Positions 35,028 through 46,724 are shown, counted from the stretch's first letter. The stretch is DNA of 64,000 bases from Ursus arctos (GCF_023065955.2 NW_026623056.1:92069256-92133255); one strand, 5' to 3'. Numbers and translations: made by a program. The notes: a model not told the origin generated them from the sequence alone.

Positions 35028-35455
35028 TGTGTTGGTTTCCTGGGGCAGCCGTAACAGAAGTCCACAACTGGTTGCTTAGAACAGCAGGATGGTCTATTCC
35101 ATCGTGGTTCTGGGGGCTGGAAGTCTAAAACCAAAGTGTCAGCAGTACCACGCTCCCTCTAGGGCTCTAGGGAAGGACGTTTTTTTGCCTCATCCAGCTC
35201 CGGGGGCTCGGGGCGGTCCGGGGCTTGTGCTGCCTGACTCCCCTCTCTGTGTCCGTCTTCCTGTGGCATTCCTCCTGTGTCTGTCTTCTCTCCACTCTTT
35301 CGTAAAGATGCTTTCATGGGATTTAGGGCCCACCCTAACCCAGGACAATCTCATCTAGACATCTGCAAAGACCCTTTTGTTAAGTGAGGTCACATTGATA
35401 GGTTCCGAGTGGTCCTATCTTTTGGGGGCTCCCATTCAACCCACGGCAGTTGGGA
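35028..35455 (-). mobile_element. MLT1/MaLR LTR
   Basis: Reverse-orientation landmarks: 'ctggggcagccgtaacaga', 'gtggttctgggggctggaa', 'gtctaaaaccaaagtgtca', 'gggcccaccctaacccagg', 'ctagacatctgcaaagacc', 'aagtgaggtcacattgata'. Near full length. Confidence 0.9.
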
Positions 35456-35734
35456 ACTGAGGTAAGAAAGAGGTCTTGGCCTGCTCTCTGGGATTTCAGA
35501 CCGCGTCTTAGAATTAACCATTCTCAAAATAAGTAGTTAGCAATAGTGCCTGGTGTGGAGGAGTCTGTCCCGTCCTGCAGGTGGGCCATTCCTCGCTGCT
35601 TCCTGATGGAGGAGGGGCACATGGCCAGGACAGGGAAGTGACAGCGCACTGCCAGGGAGTGGCGAGCCCCTCGACTGGGCACCGCTCTTCCATCGCCGGG
35701 GAGGGAGGCCATCTCTTTCCAAGTAGAATCTATT

Positions 35735-36110
35735 TGCACCAAATCTCTTATTTTTAATAATGCAAATATTCCTCACTAATCCTGAAACTTCCCCATTTTA
35801 TGTTAGCTCACTCACCTCTTATTTTAGGTGACCTCCAGCCACAAACATGCACGCACGCACACACACTGATGCTGCCTCGTGGGAGGACGGGGTTGAGCAG
35901 GCATCCCCTTCCTTTCCCAGGTGGCTCCAGGAACAGCTGAGTCCTTTTCTGGCCCTGGACTCAACACCCCCCACCCCAGCTTGGCCTCACAAAGGGTTTC
36001 TTTTACCCATGAGACCCCAAGAATTTGCATGTTCCAAAGCTTGGGTCAGTCAAATGCAAACTATTCTATGCAAATATTTTGAGAGCTATTTAGGTCACTT
36101 CTCCATTTTT
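35735..36110. promoter_or_regulatory. AT-rich candidate enhancer with octamer (POU) motifs
   Basis: Perfect octamers lie at 35760-35767 (atgcaaat), 36023-36030 (atttgcat, minus) and 36068-36075 (atgcaaat), with a near match at 36054-36061 (atgcaaac). The ends of the segment (35735-35835 and 36000-36110) are AT-rich, while the middle is GC-rich like the surroundings. POU-domain factors such as OCT1/OCT2/OCT4 bind ATGCAAAT. No exon or repeat is recognised. Function is inferred from motif clustering only. Confidence 0.35.
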
Positions 36111-38218
36111 TGGTGAGGGTGGGTTTGCTGCAGTCTTCTGTTCTGACCCTGCCGCCTCCGCCCTCCACCCGACTTCTCCCTCCTGGTCTTTCCAGCTGCT
36201 TTTGCGCACAAGCCCCTCCCCACGTCCCAGAATCTACAGACTGCGGGTCTGAAAGAGCGCCCGGGAAATGGCTTATACCCCTGTCTTGGCCAGGATGCTG
36301 TGCAGCAGGACCTCTCAACACCTGGTGTGGACACGGAGGGAGGCTTAGCAAAGTCTGCAGACGTTGTGGTTGTCACAACTTTGGGGGGCTGCCATTAGCA
36401 TCTAGGGGGTAGAGGCAGGGAGGGCGCTCAGCATTCTCCAACACACGGGACGGCCATCAGGAAAGAGTTCTTTGGCTCCAGATGCTCACAGTGTTGGACG
36501 GGAAGGCATGATCTAAACCAACCTGACCCGTGGGCATCACGGCCCGTGTCAACGATATCGGGGAGGGGCTGCAAAGCCTGTCAAAAGACAAGCCCTTCTG
36601 GAGGAATCCCCAGGCTCCTCTGACTTTGTGGGGAGTGTGCCCCCCTTCTGGGTCTGACCCGCTGCTTGTGGGGGGGTGGGGAAGGTGGCTGGCCCACGGG
36701 ACCTCAGGTCCCCTCCCCCAAGGACACTTGGCCCCACGCTGGTCTGTCTCTCCCCCTTCTCTTCCTCCTCCTCTGAAGCCGGAGGCCCATTTCTGAGATG
36801 TCCTTTGATGTGCTGTGGTGTTGGGTCTCCTCTTCCCCGGGAAGGAGAGATGGTGGGTGGCAGGGGCTCTTACCTGGTGGGTAGGGGGTTGTTGACATAA
36901 AGGAGGTGACATGTCACTGTGCCCCTAGTTCTCCTGCCAGCCTGGGCCCTGCTCGGCAATGGGCAGGTGCCCTTCCCTGCCCAGGGATTTGCAGACCAAC
37001 CAGCAGGGCGGCCCCGACCAATGGGGCTGAGTGCTAATAGCAACAGAACAGGGCGATCCGACAGGGGCAGGAACCATTGGGAGGGCAGGTGGAAGCACTG
37101 GGCTAATCCACGCGGGACTCTTACTGCCAAGGAGGTCCCAGGCACCAGTCTGGCCGGGGATGGGGAGGGGCTGCACAGGTCCCGTCAGGGAACCTGAGGT
37201 CTTGGTGTGTGACCGCAGGCTCCTGCCAAAGGTAGTAGATGCTTCCCTCAGCTTCTCCCAGAGGACCGGCTCCTTCCAGAGAGGACAGGGGTGGGAGCCT
37301 GCAGCCCGCTGCCCCAGGCCTCCGTTAGCACGGCGGGGGCTCTGCTCCTGGCCATGGCTGAGGCCAAGCGTGTCTGTCCTGGGCACGTCACTCACATGGT
37401 AACGGCTGACAAAGGACCCCATCATTTTGTCCTCTGGTTGCGGTGCGACCTCATGGATGGAGAGCTGCTTCCTCCCCCCCTTGTCTTCCTCTGAGGGAAA
37501 CTTCTTGGTTCTTCTTCATTCCACCTGCTCCAGGTCCCCCCACGGGTCACTTCTGAGACCCCATCACTCGGGCCCGCTTGCAGGGCCATTCCCCGAGGGC
37601 AGAGCTGCAGGAGGTGGGAGGCAGGGAGGGCCGCTGCAGCCCCCAGCTTCCCTGGGCTTGGGGGCTCTGTGACCCAGGCATGGTTTCGCATCCTGTAGCT
37701 GCTGCCTCTGGGGATTCCCCTTACAGCAGCTCAGCTGGACATCTGGGTGGAATTCTGCTTGCGAGGGGGAGTAGGAAAGGCAGGGGGCCCCCTGCAGAGT
37801 GGAGGGTCAGGCCCCAGGAGCTGGGAGGGGAGGGGCAGGAAGTAGAGGCATGCAGGGAGGCTGGGTGCGCAGGGTCTGCGCCTGGGAGAGGCTTCTGGGG
37901 AGAGGACAGTCTTGAGCTGAGTTGCTTTTGAAATATGTACAAATTCTCTTTGGTGTTTATAAGATCAGCTGAGATCCTGAGCTCAGATAGGAGTGACCTT
38001 GTCATAGGAAGAGGGCAGCAAGGGAGCGAGGCGGGCTGCATAAGCGCAGGGCTGGAGAGGACCCACCCGAGGGCTGGAACTCGCTCGGGGCTCCCCGTGC
38101 TCCCTGTGGGCAGACGACACCTCGTGCTGGCCGTAGGAGAAGGGTGGGGGCAGGGAGTCCAGGGCCAGTAAGAGAGGAACGGGCTCGGCCATGGCCTTTT
38201 GAGACACGCCCCCCTTTG
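36111..38218. other. Unique GC-rich DNA, no gene recognised
   Basis: Frames up to 182 codons overlap each other on both strands without a domain. 37915-37985 is locally AT-rich. Nothing else recognised. Confidence 0.4.
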
Positions 38219-38238
38219 CACCACAACAGGGGGCAGTG
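38219..38238 (+). promoter_or_regulatory. CTCF-like motif
   Basis: 'ccacaacagggggcagtgc' matches the CTCF core (CCASYAGRKGGCRSY) with one or two differences and is not inside a recognised repeat. Confidence 0.4.
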
Positions 38239-38544
38239 CTGGCAAAGGGCATGAGGCCGGGCAGGGAGGCAGAGGGGGCAGGGAGAAGATGGCAGGATTG
38301 CCAGTGGCAGGGAAGAGTGAGGGGATGCTGAGGACACTTCCAACGTTTCTCTATGGATGACTTGTTAGGGGACCCTGGGCTTCTGGTTGGTACCATTAGG
38401 CCATTCACCAAGCCCTGGAATATGGGGGACCGACAGTGAGTTTGGGGCGTGCACCCGTGGGACCCCTGCCTCGGGGGCTGGGGAGCTGCTGGGTGGCTGC
38501 AGCTGGGGGTTGATGACCGCACGCTGGCCAAGCACCTGATGCAC

Positions 38545-38640
38545 GGTCATCTGCACAACAGCTCGAGACAGTACTTGCTGTCTCCTCTTGGTGGGTGAGG
38601 CAGCAAGGCTCAGAGAGTTCTCCTAGTGTGCTCGAGGCCT
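38545..38640 (-). mobile_element. MIR SINE
   Basis: 'tctgcacaacagctcgaga', 'gtgggtgaggcagcaaggc' and 'tcagagagttctcctagtg' follow the reverse complement of the MIR second half ('gaggaaactgaggctcagagag'). Confidence 0.55.
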
Positions 38641-39164
38641 GTTCGCGCTGCTCGCTGTGGGGCAGAGGGCTGGCCAGGCTCTCCACTCACCTGTCCCGGG
38701 AGCGGGCTGCGGGGCCCGAGGACAGGGAGGTGTGAGCCCATGCACACAGCAGAGGGGAAGCGCACCAAGCAGGAGGCCTTAGCCACACCAGTTTCCCAGA
38801 GCACCCCTGGCAGCCTCAGGAGTGGGGCTGGGGACCAGCAGGACTGTCAGAAGTCCCTTCCAAGCAAAGGGGAGCTCAGGACTCCCAGGACTCCGAAACC
38901 AGCAGAGGCAGCGGGGGGGGGGGGCAGGGGGGCAGCTGAGTGGCCGGGAAAGACTACGAGGTCACATTCCCGTCCAGGCAGGTAGCACGGCCCGGCCTGT
39001 GGCTGACCCCACGCAGCCGGGTTGACAGCAGGATCCAGGTGAGTAGCCCCAGGTGACACTGGGCCCACCGGGCCAAGAGGCTTCAGAGCTGAGGGCAGGA
39101 GCCTGGGGAGCTTCCTGGGGACCGTCCCGGGGCTGCCACAGGCCGGCTGGCACTTTGCGGGTTC

Positions 39165-39185
39165 TTTTTTTTTTTTTTTTTTTTT
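39165..39185. repeat. Poly-T run (21 T)
   Basis: An uninterrupted T21 followed by AT-rich text to about 39230. It may be the A-tail of a reverse-oriented retrocopy, but no recognised element follows it. Confidence 0.85.
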
Positions 39186-39309
39186 AATTTTGGTCAATTC
39201 AGAGTTAGGTATTTTATTTACGAATAGTGTCCTTTGGAACCTTAACACTGACTCAGGCCCTATGCTAACGCAAGTACTTATTTGATCGCCTGCATATGTA
39301 TAGAACTCT

Positions 39310-39562
39310 ATGGAGTGGTTCTTTTTTTAATTTAATTTTTTATTTATGTATATTTTTTTATTAGTTTCAGAGGTAGAGTTCGGAGATTCATCAGTTGTGT
39401 ACAACACCCCGTGCTCATTGCATCACGTGCTGTCCTTAATGCCCATCCCCCAGTTACCCCATCACCCCACACCCTCCCTCCAGCAACCCTCGGTTGGTTC
39501 CCTAGAGTTGATGTCTCTTATGGTTTGCCTCCCTCTCAATTTTCATCTTATTTATCCTTGGT
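39310..39562 (-). mobile_element. Carnivore L1 3' end, truncated
   Basis: Left edge T-rich (39318-39360), then 'ttattagtttcagaggtag', 'agattcatcagttgtgtac', 'cccgtgctcattgcatcac', 'ttaatgcccatcccccagt' and 'gatgtctcttatggtttgc'. This is the reverse of the carnivore L1 3' terminus, also present at 62.87-63.33 kb. Only about 250 bases remain, with no clear duplication at the ends. Confidence 0.85.
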
Positions 39563-39599
39563 GCCCTTCTGCAAGCCCGTGCATGTATTGTTTGCAGTC

Positions 39600-39995
39600 A
39601 CCCAGTGACAGGCCCAGGGGGGGTCCCCTGGAAGGTTTGGGCACGTCACAGCCCTGGAATCTTTCAATGGGCACTTATGTGGGGAAAGGGTCTTTGCAGG
39701 TATAATTAATGGAAGGATCTCGACGTAAGACAACCCTGGATTATCTGGGTGGGCCTCCAATCTGATAAGTGCCCCTACGAGGGACACACAGGGAGAGACG
39801 AAGAGGCAGAGGCCGCCACAGCCGAGGGCTGTCGGAGCCACCGGACGCCGGACAAGGCGGGAGGCCTCCTGTCCTGGAGCGTCTGCAGGGAGCAGGCCGT
39901 GTGGACACCTTGACCGCAGGCAGAGAGCGCACACTGCTGTTGGAAGCCACCACGTAGATGAGAGTTTGTCAGGGAACCTCAGGGACACCCGCCGC
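39600..39995 (+). mobile_element. MLT1/MaLR LTR
   Basis: 'ggaaagggtctttgcaggt', 'acaaccctggattatctgg', 'gtgggcctccaatctgata', 'gttggaagccaccacgtag' and 'gagagtttgtcagggaacc' are LTR landmarks. The 5' end is unclear. Confidence 0.75.
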
Positions 39996-40294
39996 GTCTG
40001 GGAAAGTGAGAACAAGCAAAATGCGTATTAGCCCGTGGAGTGAGCATTTTCAGGCAAAATAATTACTCAGGTTTTTGTTTTTTTTTTTCATTAGAAAACC
40101 AAAGTGAAAGCCACATTCAGGTTCAGGGTTTATGTATATGTCGTGTCTCAGAGTACGTTGCCGATCCCCGTTAATCGTAGGGAGCCATCTGGCCCAGACA
40201 GATAAGCGGCTGGCTCCGTCACTGCTCCATCCACAGCAAGCTCCCTTCCGCACCAGCTGCTTGGGCGTCCCAGCCAGGGGGCGGTGGAGATGAA

Positions 40295-40620
40295 GGAGGA
40301 TGCCTCAGTCAGCTCGGGGTCCATAAGAACAATTTATTTTTCACACTTCTGGAGGCGGCAAGTCGGAGATCAGGGGGTTGTGGGGGGCCTCTCTCCCTGG
40401 CTTGCAGATGGCTGCCTTCTCCCTGTGTCCTCACGTGGTACAAAGAGAACCAGTCTCTTCCTCTTGTAAGGACACTAACCCCATCCTGGGACCCACACTC
40501 ACGACCTCATCTAAACCCAGCTTCTTCCCAAAGTTCCCACCTCCAAATACCATCCCCCTGGGGTTAGGACTTTGACATGTGAATTTGAGGAGGGGGACAA
40601 AGTTCAGTCCATAGCAAAGG
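40295..40620 (-). mobile_element. MaLR (MST/MLT1-like) LTR
   Basis: 'aacaatttatttttcacac', 'ttctggaggcggcaagtcg', 'tccctgtgtcctcacgtgg', 'aaggacactaaccccatcc', 'cacctccaaataccatccc' and 'aaagttcagtccatagcaa' are in the order of a reversed MaLR LTR. Confidence 0.85.
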
Positions 40621-40659
40621 GCGTGTCCCTGCTGTTTAAGGTTGCTTTCAGAAAGTTGA

Positions 40660-41035
40660 ATATAACACATCTGGTTCAGATTTGTTGGCTAAACTTTAGG
40701 CACATGGCCCTACGTAACTGCAAGAGAGGATGGGGAATATACCCAGCTGCACTGAGGGGTTTCTATTACAATGTGCTCAGATAAGAGTTTGGATTCAGAC
40801 TTTTTCCCAATCATGATACCTCGTGGTCCAAAATGGCTGCTTGAGAGACAGTCATTACCTCTGCATTCCAGCCAAGAAGACATTCCTTACTTAGTCAGAG
40901 TGTAGTGTGTGGATATGGTCTTTTATCTACATACAATGTACCCAGCTAAAAGCTGGGGTCCTTATTACTAATGGAAATGGATGGAAAGGGTGTTGGGGGG
41001 TAACTAGAAGTCTTTCCTACATCCACCTTCGGGTT
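40660..41035 (+). mobile_element. Ancient mammalian interspersed repeat (family not named)
   Basis: 'gcacatggccctacgtaac', 'tgcaagagaggatggggaa', 'gtacccagctaaaagctgg' and 'actagaagtctttcctaca' form a text common in mammalian genomes. I cannot assign the family. Confidence 0.5.
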
Positions 41036-41615
41036 GCCTCAAGGATCTTAGAGCCTGATGTATAATGGCACTCTCCTGTTCCCACACAGCCTGCTGTCTA
41101 CACCACATGCTCCCAAGTGCATGGGCTCGGCTTTCCTTCCCCTTCTCGTCCCAGAATTCGCAACTAGTGAACAACAGGCAGTCACCAGCCTCGCATATGT
41201 TTGCTGAGCTAAGGTGAGTTGTACCAGGTGTGGGATCGGGAAGCAGAGGCTGGCGGTCGCTTTCTGACCTCAGGTTAACCTACCACCCATGCTAACGCCT
41301 GCCAACCCCCACCCCCCGGCCTTGCGTCTCCTTCAGTTTCAGAGTTTATGAGCCTGGCTCCTCTTAGCAGAGACTTTCCACTCCGTACCCCTCCGTAAAG
41401 TTTCAGAGCTCTTTCTAATAAACCCCAGATGGAGGGAACGTTTTGCCCGGCAGCAAGATCATGCCCTGGCATTCTTGAGACATTTAACAGCCAAGGATTG
41501 TCCAGAGCTGGGAGAAGGCCATAAAGGACAGACACCGGGTCTCAGGAGGTGACAAGGAACGAGGAGCAGGGAGGGACCATTGCTCAGCCATCTCTCTGCA
41601 GCCAGGGGTTTCCAG

Positions 41616-41718
41616 ATGACTCAGCCTGCCCTGTGGGCTCTCGCCTCCTTTATCTGCTCTGTGCTGGGCAACGTGACTCAACCGTGCGCTGCTGAAACTG
41701 CCCCGAGCGTGCGGGGTG
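41616..41718 (+). CDS. Candidate signal-peptide first exon (speculative)
   Basis: ATG at 41616 opens 34 codons plus one base: MTQPALWALASFICSVLG, then NVTQPCAAETAPSVRG. The first 18 residues have the short polar start and hydrophobic core of a secretory signal peptide, and NVT is a potential N-glycosylation site. The segment ends exactly at a good splice donor (G|GTAAGA, 41719-41724) in phase 1, the usual phase for signal-peptide exons of secreted and receptor proteins. Against it: the Kozak context is weak (c at -3), no second exon is recognised downstream within the window, and I know no family with this sequence. The frame also stays open through the donor to 41885. A chance frame is more likely than a gene. 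Confidence 0.15.
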
Positions 41719-42529
41719 GTAAGACTGTCCTTGCGCTCCATGGCCTCCAGACGGTAGCGTGCGTCCGCGGAGCGCAAATGGATGGTCATCACTCGCGGGC
41801 GCATACGTTTGAGCCGTCAGTGCTAGGGCTGCAAGGCCCAACCTTGAAAGGAGCCGTGCACATCGCAGGGGTCCTCAGGGTGTAGTGGCCAAACCCTGCA
41901 GGAAAGCCCCACAGTTATAATAAGCTTTTTCATGACGGCCTTGGGAGGAATTAGAAATATAATTTTTCAGGCACTTACAAAATACCCAGTAATTAGAGCT
42001 TATGCACATTAAAGGGGCATGCCGTGAGATTTGTGGCCCCCTTTTTAAAGGAACCAGTTTATAAATTAAAACAATAAAATATGTCCAAGGGAGCGTTAGC
42101 CCCATGGTGTTTTCAGTGGCTCCTCTCTCCAGTTCTAGAAAACTCTACCACCGGAGGAAACCAAGGAGAATCTGCCCCTGGCTCATCATCAGAACATTCG
42201 AGGCTGTTTGGCCAGATGGAGATGTAAAATTATTATGCGTATTCCCAAGGCGGGGAAAGAGCCTCACGGTTAGCGCTCACCCTGGCAACGTGCCCACTTG
42301 AATCAGCTCAGCATAAAACAGGGGGTGGGGGAAATGTGCTCATCCTTTCCAGGTCCTGATGTCGAAATTTAAGTAGCAGGAGGGTTTGCTATTGCATTTC
42401 CAGCTCGTAAAATGAGATGCAGGTTGAGGCTTGCATGGGGCTGTGGGGAGGGGCAGTGCCAGCACAGGAGACCCCGTCCCCATCCACAGATGGGCTTGCC
42501 GCCTGCCCCCGCCTGCCTCCAGGGGTGGG
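41719..42529. other. Unique DNA with AT-rich islands
   Basis: 41910-42100 ('ttagaaatataatttttca', 'accagtttataaattaaaa') and 42180-42260 ('gagatgtaaaattattatg') are AT-rich and unlike recognised repeats; candidates for conserved non-coding DNA. Confidence 0.3.
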
Positions 42530-42895
42530 CTGAATTGTGTCCCCCCAGATGTTGACATCCTAACCCCCGGTACCTGTGAATGGGACCGTAGCTGGAAATA
42601 AGATCTTTGCAGATGGCCAGGTTAAGATGAGGCCATCAGAATGGCCCTAATCCTGTCTGATGTCCTTATAAAAAGGAGACATTTGGACACAGAGATACAC
42701 ACACGGAGGGACAATGATGTGAAGATAGGGAGAACGCAGCCACCTACAAGGAACCCCTAGGGCTCCCAGAAGCTGGGAGAGCCCGGAGCAGGGCCCTGGG
42801 AAGGACTTCTGGCCTCTGCACCGTGAGACAGAAATGTCAGTGTTTGGGCCTCCCAGCTTGTGACTCTCTGTCACAGCAGACCCCGGACCCTCACC
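42530..42895 (+). mobile_element. MLT1/MaLR LTR
   Basis: 'gggctgaattgtgtccccc', 'cagatgttgacatcctaac', 'cggtacctgtgaatgggac', 'aatcctgtctgatgtcctt', 'ataaaaaggagacatttgg' and 'gacttctggcctctgcacc' give a near full-length LTR. Confidence 0.9.
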
Positions 42896-45519
42896 TACCC
42901 TAGCTGATGGGACCCAGTGTTACTAGTTTCCTTCTCTGTGACCCGGCCCTCGGCCCCCCCAAGAGAGCCCACCCCAGGCTCCTGCTCATGCCCAAGCCTT
43001 CTGGGCCACTGCTGGGAGGTGAAGTCACTTCCTCAGCCCCACCCTGGCGCGGGGGCACAATTCAGAGCTCCTTAGGGTCCCTCCACCTGCCCCCCCAGTG
43101 GCAGTGTTGTCTGCCAGCATCATCAAACTTGGACACCGCCCATGGTGAGGGTGCTTGTGTCCTCCGGAGCTCTTAGCATCCCAGTCCCAGCCAAGGCCCC
43201 CCTCCTCTCCCGCCCTGCTCCCCCCTGCACCCATCCGGCTCCTTTCTGAGCATGCTTACCCTGGGGGGTGGGGATAGAGCGCAGGAGGCTGCTGGCTTGA
43301 TTTTTGGGAGGCCAGGGGCACGTTGGTAAATACCCCGGGCCCTCTGATCCCTCAGCAGCAGGTTATGGAGGCTGGGGCTCAGGGTCCTGTTCCCTGCGTT
43401 GCCTCGTGGGGCTGCCCTGACTCTGCATTCAGACCGTCCTTCCCAGTGACTTTCCCCAACACAGAGTGGGGACTCCTAGGCCTCCATGTCCCCAGCAGCT
43501 GTCATAGCCACCCGTCCCTTAGAACTCGAGATGGGGCCCTGGCCTGGGTCCATGTTCCGGAGGCCCCTCCTTCCCTCAGGTCAGGTGGGTGCCCAGTAAG
43601 GGCTCTAGTCCCTCTTTCCAATCCCCTGCCCTGACCACATTCTGGTCTCTACCCGGGCCCCTCTGGCGTCGGCCCCCCTCTCTGGAGGCAGGGGGGTGGG
43701 GCGCAGTTGTGCCCTCGGAGGTAAGTGCTCTGGGGGCGGGAGCTGGCCGGGCTGGGACAGGAGGCCTGTGGGGAGGGGCTGCACCTTCACCCTTGCTTCC
43801 AACCCCTGAGTCCCCACACAGAAGTGCAGGGGGGTTCGGGGTTTTCACACTTAGGGACAACCCAACACCTGGCTGGAGAGGTCAGCCCTGGAAACTGGCT
43901 CAAAGCTGCAGCTGTCAGCGTCGGCCAGGGCCCTCCAGGCCTCCTCCTGGGGCGGCGGTGCCCCTGCGCCTGGCCTCTTGGCTGGAGATGCTCGTGGGCG
44001 CCAGGGAGGGGACGGGGCTCTCTGCAGGCCGTGCACAGGCCAGCTGGGCTCTGAGGCTGTAACTTCCCAGCCCAAACAGAAAGAGTGACCCCTGAGCCAA
44101 CAGAATTATCAGCGGCCTTGGAGGTCCAGCCGGGGGCCAAATGGCAGCCTTCCTGGGGCAAGTCCACGGTGTGTGGCCAGTGGGCAGGATGACTAATCGC
44201 AGGGTCCTGGCAACTCTCCAGGGTGCCAGGAGGCCAGGTATTATTCTGGAGGCTGTGGAGTCAGGGTGGGTGTAGAGGGCCGAGGTGGGTGGGGAAGGGA
44301 TGGGGCTGTCGCTGCAGACAGAGGGATGTGGCAGGGGGACCCCCGGGCCCGAGCGTCATGTGGCAGCATCTGAAGCATTCGGGCCGGACACTGGAGATCT
44401 CCAGTGGGAAGGAGGAGGGGTGTGGGCATCAGCTCTGGGAGGCCAGGGCCCCCTGTGTGCGCGCTGACCAGCCGAGCGTCTGATGGCTCCTTCCTACCAC
44501 AGCAGGGCCTCCTGTTGTCTCCATCACTGAGAAGACAGTGAGCCCACGGAGCCCCCTCCGGATGAAGCCTCAGGGGAGCTCCACCGGTCTGTGGCTCCCC
44601 GTGACCTTTCTTCTCTCGGTCTCCTGCTCCTGTGCACAGGCACGTGCCCCTTCCCTGCTGGAGAGCGCTCACCCCGTTGCCTATCCTCAGGGGATTCCCC
44701 AAGATGCGGACGCCGTGAAGATGGCGGTGTGAGCGGACTCAAGCGGGTTTGGTCGGGCACAGCTCTCAGGGTGACTGTGGCCCCAGGGCTTTGAGCACCT
44801 GGAGCTCAGAGACCCGCACAGCCCCACTGTCTGATCAGGGGTGCTGTGGAAGTTAGCCTGTGTTGGTGAGCAGACACCTTGGCCTGCTCTGTGGCCCGGG
44901 GATCCCAGCAGTCTGTCCCGTGGGTGCTCCGGCCCCCATGGGGCCTCCCGAGTCAGGAGCACCAGTCACCAGGACACCCGACCCGTGTTGGACGCACTCC
45001 TCGGGTCCCAGTCCGAAGTGTCCCCACCCACATACCTTCAGTACCATTCATTCACCAGAAGAGCCCTTTCTGATGTTCCTCTGCTCACGAGCTGCTGATT
45101 CCATAGGAGACCCTGGTACACAGTCCCGTGCTCATTACCGTGGCTGCAGGGCTGAAGGAGGTGGGACAGCGAGCTCCTCGCCCCTCCATGGAGGGTTCTG
45201 TGATACCAGCACTGCCTCTTCCTCCCCAGGCTGGGTTCTTGTCCTGGGCCCCGACAGCCCTGATACCTAAAAAGCACGTATTTGAAGCAAATGGCAGCCC
45301 ATCTGGAGCAGCAGGAAGATTCCAGAAATGCAAGCAAAGTTCTGGCACTCATTATCACTGGTCTCCTTTTCCCGAGTAGAGGGTGTGGGGCCTCTCCCCA
45401 GCTCTGTCTGTCTCTCTGTCTTCAGCCTCTCTCTGAGATGGGAATGAGGCTCAAGGACAGCCGAGCAAACTGACATGAGCAGCGGCAGCCCAGGGTCCGA
45501 AGCGCCACTGCTCCCTGCC
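42896..45519. other. Unique GC-rich DNA, no gene recognised
   Basis: No repeat stands out. Overlapping frames of 60-157 codons on both strands carry no domain. Confidence 0.4.
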
Positions 45520-45587
45520 AGGCTGAACGAAGGACCCGCAAGTCTCTAGAACTTAGGATGGCACCTGGCACACAGTACCTGCTCACT
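45520..45587 (+). mobile_element. MIR SINE tail
   Basis: 'ggatggcacctggcacaca' and 'gtacctgctcactgg' match the MIR 3' end ('gtgcctggcacatagtagg', 'tgctcaataaatg'). The tail runs directly into the tetranucleotide array. Confidence 0.6.
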
Positions 45588-45792
45588 GGATGGATGATGG
45601 ATGGATGGATGGATGGATGGATGGATGGATGGATGGAAGGATGGATGCGTGGATGGACAGAAGGATGGGTAGATGGATGGATGGATGGATGGATGGAAGG
45701 AAGGATGGATGGATGGATGGATGGATGGACTGAAGGATGGATGAATGGAAGGATGGAAGGAGGGAAGGAAGGAAGGAAGGATGGATGGAAGG
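45588..45792. repeat. (ATGG)n tetranucleotide array
   Basis: About 200 bases of 'atgg' units with 'aagg', 'acgg'-like and 'gcgt' interruptions, turning to 'aagg' at the right end. The open frames through it (for example WMDGWMDG) are repeat artefacts. Confidence 0.95.
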
Positions 45793-46724
45793 ACAAACCC
45801 TGAGGACATTGTGGGTCACCTACTTCCTCCTCAGGCTGTGACCTCTCATCCGCTGTGACTCAGTCCCACCTGCTCCCTGTCCTCCAGGCCCTAAACATCC
45901 AGTCCTGCTCTGTGGCCCGCTAACAAGGACGCAAGAGCTGGGTGTCCTGCCAAGGAGTGTGCGCCCTGCCTGCCTCCCGTCTGGCTCACCCGCCTGGGCC
46001 GGAGGCAAAAGCCTCTGTGTCGCTTTTTAATGGTCTGCTTTGTCCGCCTGGCTCTGCACTTGCGGCCAGCCGGTGTGGCTGCTGAGCGGCCGCATGTCGG
46101 TCATTCAGGCGGCAGGTCGCCTGTGGAGCCGGACGGCTTCCTGCTGCCCTGGGGAGCCAGCCTGAGACGGACGCCTGCTGGTGCTGAGGGGAGGCGCTGC
46201 CGGGGGCGCTGGGGCCGCACCACGCTGCATTTTCAGTGTCTTCCTCAGTGTCTTCTTAGCTGCAAATGCAACCGACTGTGCCACTGCCCAGGTGGGCCCG
46301 GGGCCCCGAGGAGGGGAGGGGGTTGGATGGCTTCCCTGCCCGTCTGTCTGAGGGGTGCCTGCTCCCTTTCCACAGCCTTCCCGACCGTCACTCGCGGCAA
46401 TGTCACGGGGAGGCCCGCCCCCTGCATCCCCAGGCGTGGTTCTGGGACAATGACCCTGAAACACTGGCCCACTTGGGGGGGCGGTCTGCCCGCACACCGG
46501 AGCCAGGCAGTCACCAGATTCCTGGGCCATGTTCCCAAGACCCTGCAGGGGGCCTGAAGAGGCTGTGCCTTCCAAGTTGTTTTCCGTCACTCCCGGGGAC
46601 TCACCGGCAGGAGGTCTGGGAGTAGGACGGCTTCAGGAAGGATGCGGGGAGGGGAGGAGCATGGCCTGGTGCAGAGGCCGGCCCCCAAGGACAGGGGCAG
46701 TGCTTGACCCATTCCTGCTGCCGG
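45793..46724. other. Unique GC-rich DNA, no gene recognised
   Basis: Frames of 175 codons (46030 +) and 161 codons (46105 -) overlap and lack domains. No repeat recognised. Confidence 0.4.

Noticed and set aside
34432..35079. 215-codon plus-strand frame with repeated HREPRGHAP-like blocks
   Set aside because: It spans an old L1 end and the 40-bp minisatellite; units of 39-40 bases shift frame and no unique coding part exists.
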